Notes: a model not told the origin generated them from the letters alone. A stretch of 64,000 bases of DNA from Aulosira sp. FACHB-615 (GCF_014698045.1 NZ_JACJSE010000011.1:1-64000); one strand, 5' to 3'; positions 35,888 through 44,759 are shown, counted from the first letter of the stretch. Numbers and translations are program-made.

Positions 35888-36343
35888 TTAGTTTGCTGGC
35901 GGGAGAGTGCCAGAATTACCAGCAGGTGGTTCGGTGTGGTCGCAAAATATACTGAGTCCGATTTTAAGAATATACAACACAATCACAGTAGCGATCGCAG
36001 GGTCTAGAGGTAAACCATGTGCTGTTGCTACACCCACCAAAGAAACAATCAACCCTGTCAGCAAAGGTGTACTACCGGGATTTTTAGTATACTCCTTGAG
36101 TTGACCGCGAAATCCTTCATCACCGCAGAGTTCCTGACGCAATACTTTCAGCGTTGTTTGCCAAAGCGATTTACCCTCTGGCATTACTACCACACCATTT
36201 TGCTCTACCCACAGTTCATCAAAAGAACTATCACAATTACCGTTGTGTTTCTCTAAAATATCTAATGCGTGCTGTGCTGGGGCGTAATTGCTTAATAACT
36301 CTCGTGCAGCATTAATTTCATTACTAGTTAGTTGAGTATCCAT
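35888..36343 (-). CDS. Small two-helix membrane protein near the CHAT gene
   Basis: 151 residues. A soluble helical N-domain of about 95 residues (ELLSNYAPAQHALDILEKHN, DELWVEQNGVVVMPEGKSLW) precedes two membrane helices (LLTGLIVSLVGVATAHG and AIATVIVLYILKIGLSIFC) and a Pro-rich tail. The family is not recognised. It lies convergent with the CHAT-TPR remnant and its tail is duplicated beside that remnant, so it may once have been the membrane partner of the CHAT protein. That role is inferred from context only. Confidence 0.65.
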   Translation of the reverse strand: MDTQLTSNEINAARELLSNYAPAQHALDILEKHNGNCDSSFDELWVEQNGVVVMPEGKSLWQTTLKVLRQELCGDEGFRGQLKEYTKNPGSTPLLTGLIVSLVGVATAHGLPLDPAIATVIVLYILKIGLSIFCDHTEPPAGNSGTLPPAN

Positions 36344-36350
36344 AGATATA

Positions 36351-36479
36351 GCGGTTCTCGGTTGGATGAGGTAGATTTCAACCCCACCCCCAACCCCTCC
36401 CCGCTTGCGGGGAGGGGAGCGTTTGCGTTAGCAAATGCGGGGTGGGGTTCCGACTGTATTATAGGCAAGTAAGAACCGC
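36351..36479. repeat. MITE-like element, family 6 (GCGGTTCT ends)
   Basis: GCGGTTCT at 36351 and AGAACCGC ending at 36479 are inverse complements. The interior has nested GC arms (AACCCCACCCCC with GGGGTGGGGTT, CTCCCCGC with GCGGGGAG). The same arms occur in the insert inside the CHAT gene. Confidence 0.78.
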
Positions 36480-36601
36480 CATATTCTTAGTTTCACTGAC
36501 CTAAGAATAATGCTTCTAAGATACAGCGATCGCTGGAGTTTTCAGAGATTTGTGACTTTTACTCCTAAAATGCGATCGCATTACATCCAAATCTTGCTCA
36601 T

Positions 36602-36709
36602 TTAATCTAATCCCTTCACCCACTGCCATTCTTGTGTTAACCCCTCTCGCTGCAACACTTGTGGCTGATATCCTAAAATTTTCTGCGCTGAGGATATATC
36701 CGCAGGTAA
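36602..36709 (-). pseudogene. C-terminal remnant of an NAD-dependent sugar epimerase
   Basis: The minus strand reads LPADISSAQKILGYQPQVLQ, then REGLTQEWQWVKGLD and a stop. The ADISxAQxxLGYxP motif is typical of the last 35 residues of NAD-dependent epimerases/dehydratases. The 5' end stops where a family 1 repeat fragment begins (36711). Confidence 0.7.
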
Positions 36710-36710
36710 A

Positions 36711-36753
36711 GGCTTGTGATATGAGCTTTTTTACTTTTGCCTTGTTGTACTAG
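36711..36753 (+). repeat. Family 1 MITE-like element, right-end fragment (copy D)
   Basis: GGCTTGTGATATGAGC through ACTTTTGCCTTGTTGTACTAG matches the right half of copies A-C. Its left half is absent. It separates an epimerase remnant from the anti-sigma gene and codes for the last residues of the latter. Confidence 0.78.
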
Positions 36754-37348
36754 GATATTCATCATCCATTGAGGTATGAAAGTAAAACATACAACCACCA
36801 TTCGTATAGGGGCTATGCACTGAACCAGGTTCGGAACGGATGTAATCTCCTGCACCATAAACCTGATCATCAACCACCAAATCCCCGGAAATCATGTATA
36901 TTTCTTCAATGGCGGCATGACGATGACAAGGATAATGAATACCAGGATCAGCGTGAAATAATCCGACGACTTCGCGCTTGACTTGATCAATGTGTAAAAT
37001 GGCGATTTTCACACCAGGGACATCATGTGGTTGCCAATTCAAATTTTGCGATCGCACCGCGAAAAATCCAGGCGGTGTAACTGCTTCCTTGGCTGGGGTT
37101 GGTTCTGGAGTATCTAAATCCAGACGCTCAAACAAGCGATTTTTTAAATCTGTCGCCATTGGCACAGTAGGAGTAGTATAAGGAATTGCCGTCACTGCTA
37201 ACTCATACTCTGCTAACTCTGCGGCTAATTCTGGACACTCTGCTATTTGCTGCTCAACCCAATTTCGCTCTTGTTCATCCAACAAATCAAGGGCATACAA
37301 GGGAGCTAGTTCACAAAAGCAGTGGTTTTCAGAATTGCGGTGTATCAT
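36731..37348 (-). CDS. ChrR-like cupin anti-sigma factor
   Basis: 205 residues. The N-terminal anti-sigma domain (CELAPLYALDLLDEQERNWV, about 1-75) has a reduced zinc motif (HCFC instead of the HxxxCxxC pattern). The C-terminal cupin (about 105-195) carries YPCHRHAAIEEIYMISGD and SVHSP, the likely metal ligands. It lies 59 bp downstream of the ECF sigma gene and probably holds that sigma inactive until an oxidative signal such as singlet oxygen, as for ChrR/RpoE of Rhodobacter. The last seven residues (STTRQK region) are encoded by a family 1 repeat fragment. Confidence 0.85.
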   Translation of the reverse strand: MIHRNSENHCFCELAPLYALDLLDEQERNWVEQQIAECPELAAELAEYELAVTAIPYTTPTVPMATDLKNRLFERLDLDTPEPTPAKEAVTPPGFFAVRSQNLNWQPHDVPGVKIAILHIDQVKREVVGLFHADPGIHYPCHRHAAIEEIYMISGDLVVDDQVYGAGDYIRSEPGSVHSPYTNGGCMFYFHTSMDDEYPSTTRQK

Positions 37349-37407
37349 CGAGTTCTAGTTTAATTTAATACTAAATAAGTCGTGTATGGATTTGGCAAGA
37401 CACTAAC

Positions 37408-37983
37408 TTAAAATTCTTCCTCAGTGACAAAAATAGATTGTAACTTTTTTAATCCTAGCCGAATTCTAGTTTTGACTGTTCCCAAGGATACACCTGTTGC
37501 CTCTGCAATTTGACTTTGAGTCAATCCTCGATAATATGCTAATTCAATTACCAGTCGTTGTTCATCTGGTAATTTTTTCATGGCTGCGATTACCCGACTC
37601 CGCCGTTCAGAAATAAATACTGACTCAAACAAGTCTATGTTATCGGCTTGGGGCTGAATTTCTGTGGTATCCAAAGAAAAGGTAGTAGATACGTGAGTGC
37701 GTTGCAGTTTGCGTAGACGATCAAGGATGCGACTACGCGCAATGGTAAATAACCAAGTATCCACTCTACCTTTTTGTGTATCGTATCGCTCGGCAATTCG
37801 CCACACTTGAGCGAAAACATCCAATACCACCTCTTCACTCTCTTCTACTGACTTCAGGCTTTTAAAGGCGATCGCATAAATAATTTTGCCATAGCGATCG
37901 TAGAGAGCAGATAACGCCGATTGGTCTTTTTGGACAATTTTGGTGATCAGTAAAACATCAGTAGTAGTAAATAAACTCTCCAT
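37408..37983 (-). CDS. ECF-type RNA polymerase sigma factor
   Basis: 191 residues. Region 2 includes LYDRYGKIIYAIAFKSLKSV, EEVVLDVFAQVWRIAERYD and GRVDTWLFTIARSRILDRLR. Region 4 has LPDEQRLVIELAYYRGLTQS and the helix-turn-helix QIAEATGVSLGTVKTRIRLG. Paired with the ChrR-like gene, it belongs to the RpoE/ChrR-type photo-oxidative stress groups and is probably autoregulated from the upstream spacer. Confidence 0.9.
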   Translation of the reverse strand: MESLFTTTDVLLITKIVQKDQSALSALYDRYGKIIYAIAFKSLKSVEESEEVVLDVFAQVWRIAERYDTQKGRVDTWLFTIARSRILDRLRKLQRTHVSTTFSLDTTEIQPQADNIDLFESVFISERRSRVIAAMKKLPDEQRLVIELAYYRGLTQSQIAEATGVSLGTVKTRIRLGLKKLQSIFVTEEEF

Positions 37984-38296
37984 TCAGAGTTGGTTAGTGA
38001 TTGAGTTCTGGGTATCACTGCGAAGTATACCGAGCTTTTGACTACATTCCAAGCACTTTTAAGAGTTCGCAAACATACTGAAACAATTAAGGTAACGAAT
38101 GTTTAAGAAATATCAGATTCAGTTTACCCTCCGAATTTTAGATTTTGGATTTTGGATTCTTTAGGGTACAAGCCCCACCCCATGTGTCTGTAAAAATCTA
38201 AAATCGTTAATCCAAAATCCCCAAGCCCCGCACCCTTGTGGTCGGGGTCAATCCAAAATCGCAAATCTAAAATCCAAAATTACTTGACTCAATTAT
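37984..38296. other. Intergenic region with AATCTAAAATCC-type repeats
   Basis: It holds the sigma-factor promoter at its left part. From about 38140 to 38280 it has direct and inverted copies of TTTTAGATTTTGGATTTTGG / AAATCTAAAATCCAAAAT around a GCCCCGC..GCGGGG-like hairpin. No gene seen. Confidence 0.55.
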
Positions 38297-38557
38297 TTAC
38301 CACTTCAAAAATGAAGCTTCAATTCCTTGCTCTCGTCTAATTTTGCTATCTTTCTCAAACCAACTAATAATTTGCTTTGTTGTTAAATCTTCAACATTCA
38401 CATTGTATTCTTGAGCAATTTGTTTCAAGAGTTTTTGTGATGAAATTGTCAATCTTGTTAAAAACTTTTCTGGTGAAGATAGTAAAGCACCGTCAACTTG
38501 TGCTGACTCTTCCAGGGTTAAAAATTGTGTTGATGGTTGCTGAGATGGTAAATCCAT
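38297..38557 (-). CDS. Conserved small hypothetical protein
   Basis: 86 residues, soluble, mostly helical (SPEKFLTRLTISSQKLLKQI, NVNVEDLTTKQIISWFEKDS). No family is recognised. Normal codon use and an isolated position suggest a real small gene, but nothing indicates its role. Confidence 0.55.
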   Translation of the reverse strand: MDLPSQQPSTQFLTLEESAQVDGALLSSPEKFLTRLTISSQKLLKQIAQEYNVNVEDLTTKQIISWFEKDSKIRREQGIEASFLKW

Positions 38558-38797
38558 AGAAAAGTATGAAGTATGAATTATGAAGTATAAAGTTTGGAAT
38601 CATCTTATACCAAATCATCATACAATTAGCCTGCGTTCAGCTTTGCCGTTGCCGATAGGCTAGGAAGGCTTTGTTTTTATAGCCCTAGACTTCCAGTCTC
38701 TTGGTTTTATATGCTTAACTGTTGTTTATCTTTTAGCCTCTACCATTGGTGCTGAGTAAGTATTTTTCTTAAAATTTCAAACTTCAGACTTGATAAA

Positions 38798-39502
38798 TTA
38801 ATTCTGTTCTGGCTTGCGAGCTTGGACTAAATAGCCACAACGATGTTCACCGTTAATAATCCAGTGGGTACGTTCTACTATACAGTCTGGCAGTACAGCC
38901 GCAAACATTTCCAGTTCATGACCACAAACGCTAGGAAAAGATTCAGCAACGTTGGAAATTGCACAATTATGTTCTATTAAAACAAAGCGATCGCCTACCC
39001 TATCAGTTGGATGATCATCATTTACTTCTACAGAGTGATATTCTGCCATGAATCCTTCGGCTTTGCGTAACTGAACTAAAGTTTCCACTCGCTCTTTTAA
39101 CGAACCTTGACCGACGCGATCGCGGTACTCTTGGGCTTTGCGTTCCCATTGTTTTTGTAAAATCGTCTTCATTTTGTCGTGGCCGACGGTTTCCGCTAGG
39201 GTATCCAACAGCGAAACTGCAAATTCGCCGTAACCATCACCAAAGCGATCGCTTGTTGTTCGATGCAGGCGATCGCGTCCCTGACGACTTAACTGATAAA
39301 TATGCTGTGGTCTCCCCATTCCCGCCTGCGTCGTTGACGCATAGACAATCAATTCTTCCGCCTCTAAATCCTTAAGATGGCGACGAATTGCTTGGGGACT
39401 AACATTTAAAACATCGGAAAGCTCAAAAGCAGTTGCTTGTGAGTGTTTGAGCAGATATTCGAGAATCTCTTGCTTGGTTGAGGACTGCTGGGTAGTCGCC
39501 AT
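38798..39502 (-). CDS. sufR: SufR, iron-sulfur-sensing repressor of the suf operon
   Basis: 234 residues. The DNA-binding domain is DeoR/ArsR-like (QEILEYLLKHSQATAFELSD, VSPQAIRRHLKDLEAEELIV). The C-terminal cysteines, in NCAISNVAESFPSVCGHELE and later LPDCIVERTHWIINGEHRCG, ligate the Fe-S cluster. In cyanobacteria SufR represses the divergent sufBCDS and itself. Two CAAC-N6-GTTG sites lie in the shared promoter. Confidence 0.95.
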   Translation of the reverse strand: MATTQQSSTKQEILEYLLKHSQATAFELSDVLNVSPQAIRRHLKDLEAEELIVYASTTQAGMGRPQHIYQLSRQGRDRLHRTTSDRFGDGYGEFAVSLLDTLAETVGHDKMKTILQKQWERKAQEYRDRVGQGSLKERVETLVQLRKAEGFMAEYHSVEVNDDHPTDRVGDRFVLIEHNCAISNVAESFPSVCGHELEMFAAVLPDCIVERTHWIINGEHRCGYLVQARKPEQN

Positions 39503-39539
39503 CGTCGTCCTAAATTTTTTTGAGAAAATTTGACTTTAA

Positions 39540-39553
39540 CAACATCATTGTTG
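39540..39553. promoter_or_regulatory. SufR operator 1
   Basis: CAACATCATTGTTG fits the CAAC-N6-GTTG consensus described for Synechocystis SufR. It lies 38 bp upstream of the sufR start. Confidence 0.85.
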
Positions 39554-39584
39554 TTAATCTAGCGTAAAATGAAGATACGTTAAA

Positions 39585-39598
39585 CAACATGGATGTTG
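39585..39598. promoter_or_regulatory. SufR operator 2
   Basis: CAACATGGATGTTG is a second CAAC-N6-GTTG site, 45 bp from the first and about 130 bp before sufB. The flanks extend the symmetry (AAACAACAT/ATGTTGTTT). Confidence 0.87.
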
Positions 39599-39727
39599 TT
39601 TTAATCTTCATCCTTATTGTAACAGCCGTGTAAACCACTCGGTAAAGCGAGACCGGCATCGGCGAGAAACCAGCCCGTCTTCCATCCTTCAAGAGATCCC
39701 ATTTCGGAACACGAGAGATTATTACAG

Positions 39728-41167
39728 ATGAGTGCCACTGTCAAATCCCTAGTTAACCAACCTTACAAGTACGGCTTTGTCACCGAAATTGAAGCCGATA
39801 CCATCCCGCGTGGACTCAATGAAGACGTTATCCGCTTGATTTCCGCGAAGAAGAATGAGCCGGAATTCATGCTGGAATTTCGTCTGAGAGCCTATCGCCA
39901 GTGGCTAAAAATGACAGAACCAACATGGCCTAGCGTCAAATATCCGCCAATTAATTATCAGGATATCATTTACTATTCTGCGCCCAAGCAAAAGAAAGAA
40001 AAACTCAACAGCTTGGACGAAGTAGATCCGACACTCCTGGAAACCTTCGAGAAACTGGGTATTCCCCTGTCTGAACAAAAGCGACTGGCCAATGTCGCCG
40101 TAGATGCGATTTTTGATAGCGTTTCTGTAGCTACAACCTTCAAAGAAAAATTAGCTAAAGATGGCGTTATCTTCTGTTCCATTTCTGAAGCACTGCGGGA
40201 ACACCCAGAGTTAATCAAAAAATATTTGGGTAGTGTTGTCCCCATTGCTGACAATTATTTTGCAGCTTTAAACGCTGCTGTTTTCAGCGATGGTTCCTTT
40301 GTCTACATTCCCAAAGGCGTGAAATGTCCAATGGAATTGTCTACCTACTTCCGCATCAACTCTGGCGATACGGGACAATTTGAACGGACTTTGATTGTGG
40401 CTGAAGAAGGTAGCTATGTTTCTTACCTGGAAGGTTGCACCGCGCCAATGTACGATAGCAACCAACTCCACGCCGCAGTAGTGGAACTTGTGGCTTTGGA
40501 TAACGCGGAAATTAAATATTCTACCGTGCAGAACTGGTACGCCGGTGATGTTAACGGTAAAGGCGGGATTTACAACTTTGTTACCAAGCGCGGCTTGTGT
40601 CAAGGTGTAAATTCTAAGATTTCCTGGACTCAGGTAGAAACTGGTTCTGCAATTACTTGGAAGTATCCTAGCTGTGTGTTAGTTGGCGATAATTCTGTGG
40701 GTGAATTTTACTCGGTGGCGTTAACCAACAATATGCAGCAAGCCGACACCGGGACGAAGATGATTCACGTCGGTAAGAATACTCGCAGTACGATTATTTC
40801 TAAAGGAATCTCCGCAGGTAAATCTAGTAACAGTTATCGCGGTTTGGTGAAGGTAAATCCCAAGGCTGAAGGCGCAAGAAATTATTCTCAGTGCGACTCG
40901 ATGTTAATTGGGGATAATGCCCACGCCAATACTTTCCCTTATATTCAAGTACAAAATAATACGGCGAAAGTGGAGCATGAAGCTTCAACTTCTAAAATTG
41001 GGGAAGATCAGCTATTTTTCTTTGCTCAACGTGGCATTTCTGCGGAAGATGCGATTTCGATGATGATTAGCGGCTTCTGTAAGGATGTGTTTAATCAGCT
41101 ACCTATGGAGTTTGCGGTGGAGGCTGATAAGTTGTTGAGTTTGAAGTTGGAAGGTAGTGTTGGGTAA
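39728..41167 (+). CDS. sufB: SufB, Fe-S cluster scaffold subunit
   Basis: 479 residues, full length. It has SufB signatures: GFVTEIEADTIPRGLNEDVI, the KGVKCPMELSTYFRINSGDT segment, LEGCTAPMYDSNQLHAAVVE with conserved cysteine, and the C-terminal EHEASTSKIGEDQLFFFAQR with the invariant Glu/His region. It forms SufBC2D, on which clusters are built with sulfur from SufS. First gene of sufBCDS. Confidence 0.96.
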   Translation: MSATVKSLVNQPYKYGFVTEIEADTIPRGLNEDVIRLISAKKNEPEFMLEFRLRAYRQWLKMTEPTWPSVKYPPINYQDIIYYSAPKQKKEKLNSLDEVDPTLLETFEKLGIPLSEQKRLANVAVDAIFDSVSVATTFKEKLAKDGVIFCSISEALREHPELIKKYLGSVVPIADNYFAALNAAVFSDGSFVYIPKGVKCPMELSTYFRINSGDTGQFERTLIVAEEGSYVSYLEGCTAPMYDSNQLHAAVVELVALDNAEIKYSTVQNWYAGDVNGKGGIYNFVTKRGLCQGVNSKISWTQVETGSAITWKYPSCVLVGDNSVGEFYSVALTNNMQQADTGTKMIHVGKNTRSTIISKGISAGKSSNSYRGLVKVNPKAEGARNYSQCDSMLIGDNAHANTFPYIQVQNNTAKVEHEASTSKIGEDQLFFFAQRGISAEDAISMMISGFCKDVFNQLPMEFAVEADKLLSLKLEGSVG

Positions 41168-41226
41168 TTAAACGAACCGCCAAGTGCGCGAAGAGCGCGA
41201 AGAAAGAAAGAGAAGAGAGAGAAAAG

Positions 41227-42015
41227 ATGATTATTGAAAATAGTGCAGTTGTGCTGTCGGTGAGAGATTTGACGGCTGAGGTTGGTGGTACGCCGATTCT
41301 GAAGGGTGTAAATTTGGAAGTTCGGGCTGGTGAAATTCATGCCATCATGGGGCCGAATGGTTCTGGTAAGAGTACCTTTTCTAAGGTGTTGTCGGGACAT
41401 CCGGCGTATACGGTGACTGGCGGTGAGGTGATTTTCCAAGGGCAGAACCTATTGGAAATGGAACCGGAAGAACGCGCTAGGGCTGGGGTGTTTTTGGCGT
41501 TTCAGTATCCGTTAGAGATTCCTGGTGTGAGTAATTTGGATTTCTTGCGGGTGGCTTACAATTCTCGGCGGAAGGCGCAAGGGTTGGAAGAGGTAGACGC
41601 ATTTGATTTTGATGATTTGATTGAGGAAAAGCTGGATGTGGTGAAGATGGATGCAGCTTTCCTCAACCGCAGTGTCAATGAAGGGTTTTCTGGTGGTGAG
41701 AAAAAGCGGAATGAAATTCTCCAAATGGCGCTGTTAGAACCGAAGTTGGCAATTTTGGATGAGACAGACTCAGGTTTAGATATTGATGCGCTAAAAATTG
41801 TCGCGCATGGTGTAAATCAACTGACTAATCCAGACAATGCGACGATTATGATTACCCACTACCAACGTCTGCTCAATTATATTGTGCCGGATTTTGTTCA
41901 TGTGATGGCACGCGGCAAAATTCTCACCAGTGGCGGTAAGGAACTGGCTCTGGAATTGGAGTCGCGCGGTTATGACTGGATTTTGGAGGAAAGTGCGGTT
42001 GAGGTGGGTGTGTAA
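41227..42015 (+). CDS. sufC: SufC, Fe-S assembly ATPase
   Basis: 262 residues, ABC-type ATPase: Walker A GPNGSGKST, the SufC-specific signature NEGFSGGEKKRNEILQMALL, Walker B LAILDETDSGLDIDALK and switch His in ITHYQRLL. It drives conformational change of the SufB-SufD pair. The stop overlaps the sufD start by one base (TAATG). The 59-bp spacer after sufB is a GAACCGCCAAG..GCGCGAAG repeat. Confidence 0.96.
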   Translation: MIIENSAVVLSVRDLTAEVGGTPILKGVNLEVRAGEIHAIMGPNGSGKSTFSKVLSGHPAYTVTGGEVIFQGQNLLEMEPEERARAGVFLAFQYPLEIPGVSNLDFLRVAYNSRRKAQGLEEVDAFDFDDLIEEKLDVVKMDAAFLNRSVNEGFSGGEKKRNEILQMALLEPKLAILDETDSGLDIDALKIVAHGVNQLTNPDNATIMITHYQRLLNYIVPDFVHVMARGKILTSGGKELALELESRGYDWILEESAVEVGV

Positions 42016-43373
42016 TGTCTATTCAAGTTTCTCCTAGTGCTATTCCTAACTCAGATGCAGTCAGTTTGGTGTCTTCTCTGTTGGATAGAGATGCTTATTT
42101 GACTGGGTTGTTAAATCAAGTAAGTGTAACTGAAGCGGACGGGTTAGCGGAATTACGCCAACAAGCTGCAAATTGGGTACGTCACTCAACTATCCCCACA
42201 ACCCGCGAGGAAGAATGGCGGTTTACTGATTTGTCAGATTTGCGGGGTGTGGAATTTCGCAAGGCGCAACCAGTTAATAATGTAGAGAAGTTAAATGTAA
42301 CATCGCTGACTGATAATCGGTTGGTGTTTGTTAACGGTGTTTATGCGCCGGAGTTATCTGCTGTTAATTTACCTGATGGTATTTTAGTTGGTAATTTAAC
42401 TGGTTTAACAATTGCAGGCGATCGCATCCGCAAATATCTCGCTCAAGCTGAGGGCGCTTTGGAAGTATTCACGGCTCTCAATACTGCTGGTTTAACGGAT
42501 GCAGCAGTTGTATGGGTGGGTAAAAATGTCGTGGTTGACACACCTATTCATCTGCTGTTTATTTCGGTTGCTGGGGAGACGGCGACTATTTCTCAGCCGC
42601 GTTGTTTGGTGGTGGCGGAAACTGGTTCGCAGGTGACTTTGGTTGAGGAGTTTACGAACCGCCAAGACGCAGAGAGCGCCAAGGAAGTATACTTTACCAA
42701 CACAGTTACAGAAATTTGGGTTGGTGAGAATGCGGCGGTAAATCATACTAGAGTGGAGAGAGAAGGCGCTGAGGCGTTTCACATTGGGAAGACTGCTGTG
42801 AACCAAGCTCGTTATAGTCGCTATACCTGTAATGCTTTGAGTTTAGGCGCAAAGTTATCGCGGCACAATTTGGAGATTTTGCAAACTGGTGAGCAAACTG
42901 AAACTACGCTCAACGGTTTGGCGATGATTTCTGGTAAGCAAGTTGCGGATACCCATAGTGCGATCGCTCTCAATTATCCTTATGGTAAAAGTGAACAATT
43001 GCACAAATGTATTGTTGGCGATCGCGCTCATGCAATCTTCAATGGTAAAGTATTTGTACCTAAACCCGCCCAGTTAACTGACGCAGCCCAGTTAAATCGC
43101 AATTTACTGCTATCCTCCAAAGCGCGAGTAGATACCAAGCCCCAATTAGAAATTACCGCCGATAACGTCAAATGCGCTCACGGTGCAACTGTGAGTCAGT
43201 TAGAAGATGATGAAATCTTCTACTTACAAAGCAGAGGAATTGATGAAAGTGCAGCGCGGAATTTATTAATTAACGCCTTCGCTACCGAAATCATCAACAA
43301 AGTTCCTGTTGCTTCCCTCAGAGACATCTTGCTAAACACAGTCACTAGTTTTAAGTCTTTGACTAATGACTAA
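42015..43373 (+). CDS. sufD: SufD, Fe-S assembly scaffold subunit
   Basis: 452 residues. Family features include REEEWRFTDLSDLRGVEFRK, AVNHTRVEREGAEAFHIGKT, LNGLAMISGKQVADTHSAIA and the C-terminal CAHGATVSQLEDDEIFYLQS. A short segment at about residues 214-226 (TNRQDAESAKEV) is encoded by GAACCGCCAAGACGCAGAGA GCGCCAAGG, a repeat normally found between genes, so a small in-frame insertion is likely. Translationally coupled to sufC. Confidence 0.95.
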   Translation: MSIQVSPSAIPNSDAVSLVSSLLDRDAYLTGLLNQVSVTEADGLAELRQQAANWVRHSTIPTTREEEWRFTDLSDLRGVEFRKAQPVNNVEKLNVTSLTDNRLVFVNGVYAPELSAVNLPDGILVGNLTGLTIAGDRIRKYLAQAEGALEVFTALNTAGLTDAAVVWVGKNVVVDTPIHLLFISVAGETATISQPRCLVVAETGSQVTLVEEFTNRQDAESAKEVYFTNTVTEIWVGENAAVNHTRVEREGAEAFHIGKTAVNQARYSRYTCNALSLGAKLSRHNLEILQTGEQTETTLNGLAMISGKQVADTHSAIALNYPYGKSEQLHKCIVGDRAHAIFNGKVFVPKPAQLTDAAQLNRNLLLSSKARVDTKPQLEITADNVKCAHGATVSQLEDDEIFYLQSRGIDESAARNLLINAFATEIINKVPVASLRDILLNTVTSFKSLTND

Positions 43374-43407
43374 TGACTCATAACTAATGACTATTGACTA
43401 ATTACCA

Positions 43408-44670
43408 ATGACTTTTACAGCTACCAAAACCCTCGCCGATAAAGTCCGCGCTGACTTCCCGATATTACATCAGGAAGTCAATGGTAAACCCTTGGTTTAT
43501 CTCGATAATGCGGCGACATCGCAAAAACCCTTGCTTGTCTTAAATGCCCTGCGGAATTATTACGAGCAGTACAATGCTAATGTCCATCGTGGCGCTCATA
43601 CATTGAGTGCAAAAGCCACTGACGCTTATGAAGCAGCACGCGATAAAATTGCCAAATTTATTAATGCTGCATCTCGTCAAGAAATTGTCTACACCCGCAA
43701 CGCCAGCGAAGCAATTAATTTAGTTGCTTATAGCTGGGGGATGAATAATTTACATCCGGGTGATGAAATTATTCTGTCGGTGATGGAACACCACAGTAAT
43801 ATTGTGCCTTGGCAATTTGTGGCACAAAAAACGGGTGCAGTTCTCAAATTTGTTGGACTAACACCAGAAGAAACATTTGATTTAGAACAGTTTAAACAAC
43901 TGATTTCTGAGAAAACAAAACTGGTGTCAATTGTTCATGTTTCTAACACTTTGGGTTGTATAAACCCAGTGAAAGAAATTGCTGATATTACTCACAGATA
44001 CGGCGCGAAATTCTTAGTTGATGCTTGTCAAAGTGTGCCTCATACACCTGTGGATGTGCAGGAAATAGGCTGTGATTGGTTGGTGGCTTCAGGACATAAA
44101 ATGTGCGCCCCCACTGGCATAGGCTTTTTATATGGCAAGCTGGAATTGTTAGAAGCAATGCCACCATTTTTTGGCGGTGGCGAAATGATTGCCGAGGTAT
44201 ATTTAGATCATTCTACTTATGCGGAATTACCTCATAAATTTGAAGCTGGAACACCTGCTATTGGAGAAGCGATCGCCCTCGGTGCTGCCATAGATTATCT
44301 TACTAATATAGGTATGGATAAAATTCATGCCTACGAAGCCGAATTAACTGCTTATTTGTTCAAACAATTAGCGAAAATTCCCCAAATTCGGATTTATGGC
44401 CCCAAACCTGATGCGAATGGAGAAGGGAGAGCCGCGTTAGCTGCATTCACAGTCGCAGATATCCACGCCAACGACTTATCTACATTATTAGATCAAGAAG
44501 GCGTTGCTATCCGTTCTGGACACCACTGCACCCAACCATTACACCGCTATTTAGGTTTACCAGCAACCGCAAGGGTAAGTTTTTCTTTCTATAATACCCG
44601 CGAAGAAATTGACGTATTCATCAAAGCATTGAAGGAAACTATTGACTTTTTTACGGGTATTTTTGGTTAA
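43408..44670 (+). CDS. sufS: SufS, cysteine desulfurase
   Basis: 420 residues, class V aminotransferase fold. Seen are VYLDNAATSQKPLLVLNALR, HRGAHTLSAKATDAYE, the PLP lysine in WLVASGHKMCAPTGIGFLYG and the catalytic cysteine in IRSGHHCTQPLHR. It removes sulfur from cysteine for cluster assembly. It follows sufD by 34 bp (TGACTAATGAC repeats). Confidence 0.96.
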   Translation: MTFTATKTLADKVRADFPILHQEVNGKPLVYLDNAATSQKPLLVLNALRNYYEQYNANVHRGAHTLSAKATDAYEAARDKIAKFINAASRQEIVYTRNASEAINLVAYSWGMNNLHPGDEIILSVMEHHSNIVPWQFVAQKTGAVLKFVGLTPEETFDLEQFKQLISEKTKLVSIVHVSNTLGCINPVKEIADITHRYGAKFLVDACQSVPHTPVDVQEIGCDWLVASGHKMCAPTGIGFLYGKLELLEAMPPFFGGGEMIAEVYLDHSTYAELPHKFEAGTPAIGEAIALGAAIDYLTNIGMDKIHAYEAELTAYLFKQLAKIPQIRIYGPKPDANGEGRAALAAFTVADIHANDLSTLLDQEGVAIRSGHHCTQPLHRYLGLPATARVSFSFYNTREEIDVFIKALKETIDFFTGIFG

Positions 44671-44692
44671 CTTTAGCAAATATTTCCATAAT

Positions 44693-44740
44693 AATTGTGC
44701 CAATTGTCAGCCTTCAATACGGCTAATAATTGGCACAATT
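44693..44740 (+). terminator. Hairpin after the suf operon, likely terminator
   Basis: AATTGTGCCAATTGTCAGCC pairs with GGCTAATAATTGGCACAATT, with the loop TTCAATAC. It starts 23 bp after the sufS stop. The following TTGTATC is only weakly T-rich. Confidence 0.65.
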
Positions 44741-44759
44741 TGTATCATCATTCAAAAGA

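Noticed and set aside
39510..39692. 60-residue minus-strand frame in the sufR-sufB spacer
   Set aside because: It covers the two SufR operators and the sufB leader; it has no coding features.
41095..41439. Antisense frame over the sufB-sufC junction
   Set aside because: Shadow of two well-supported genes.
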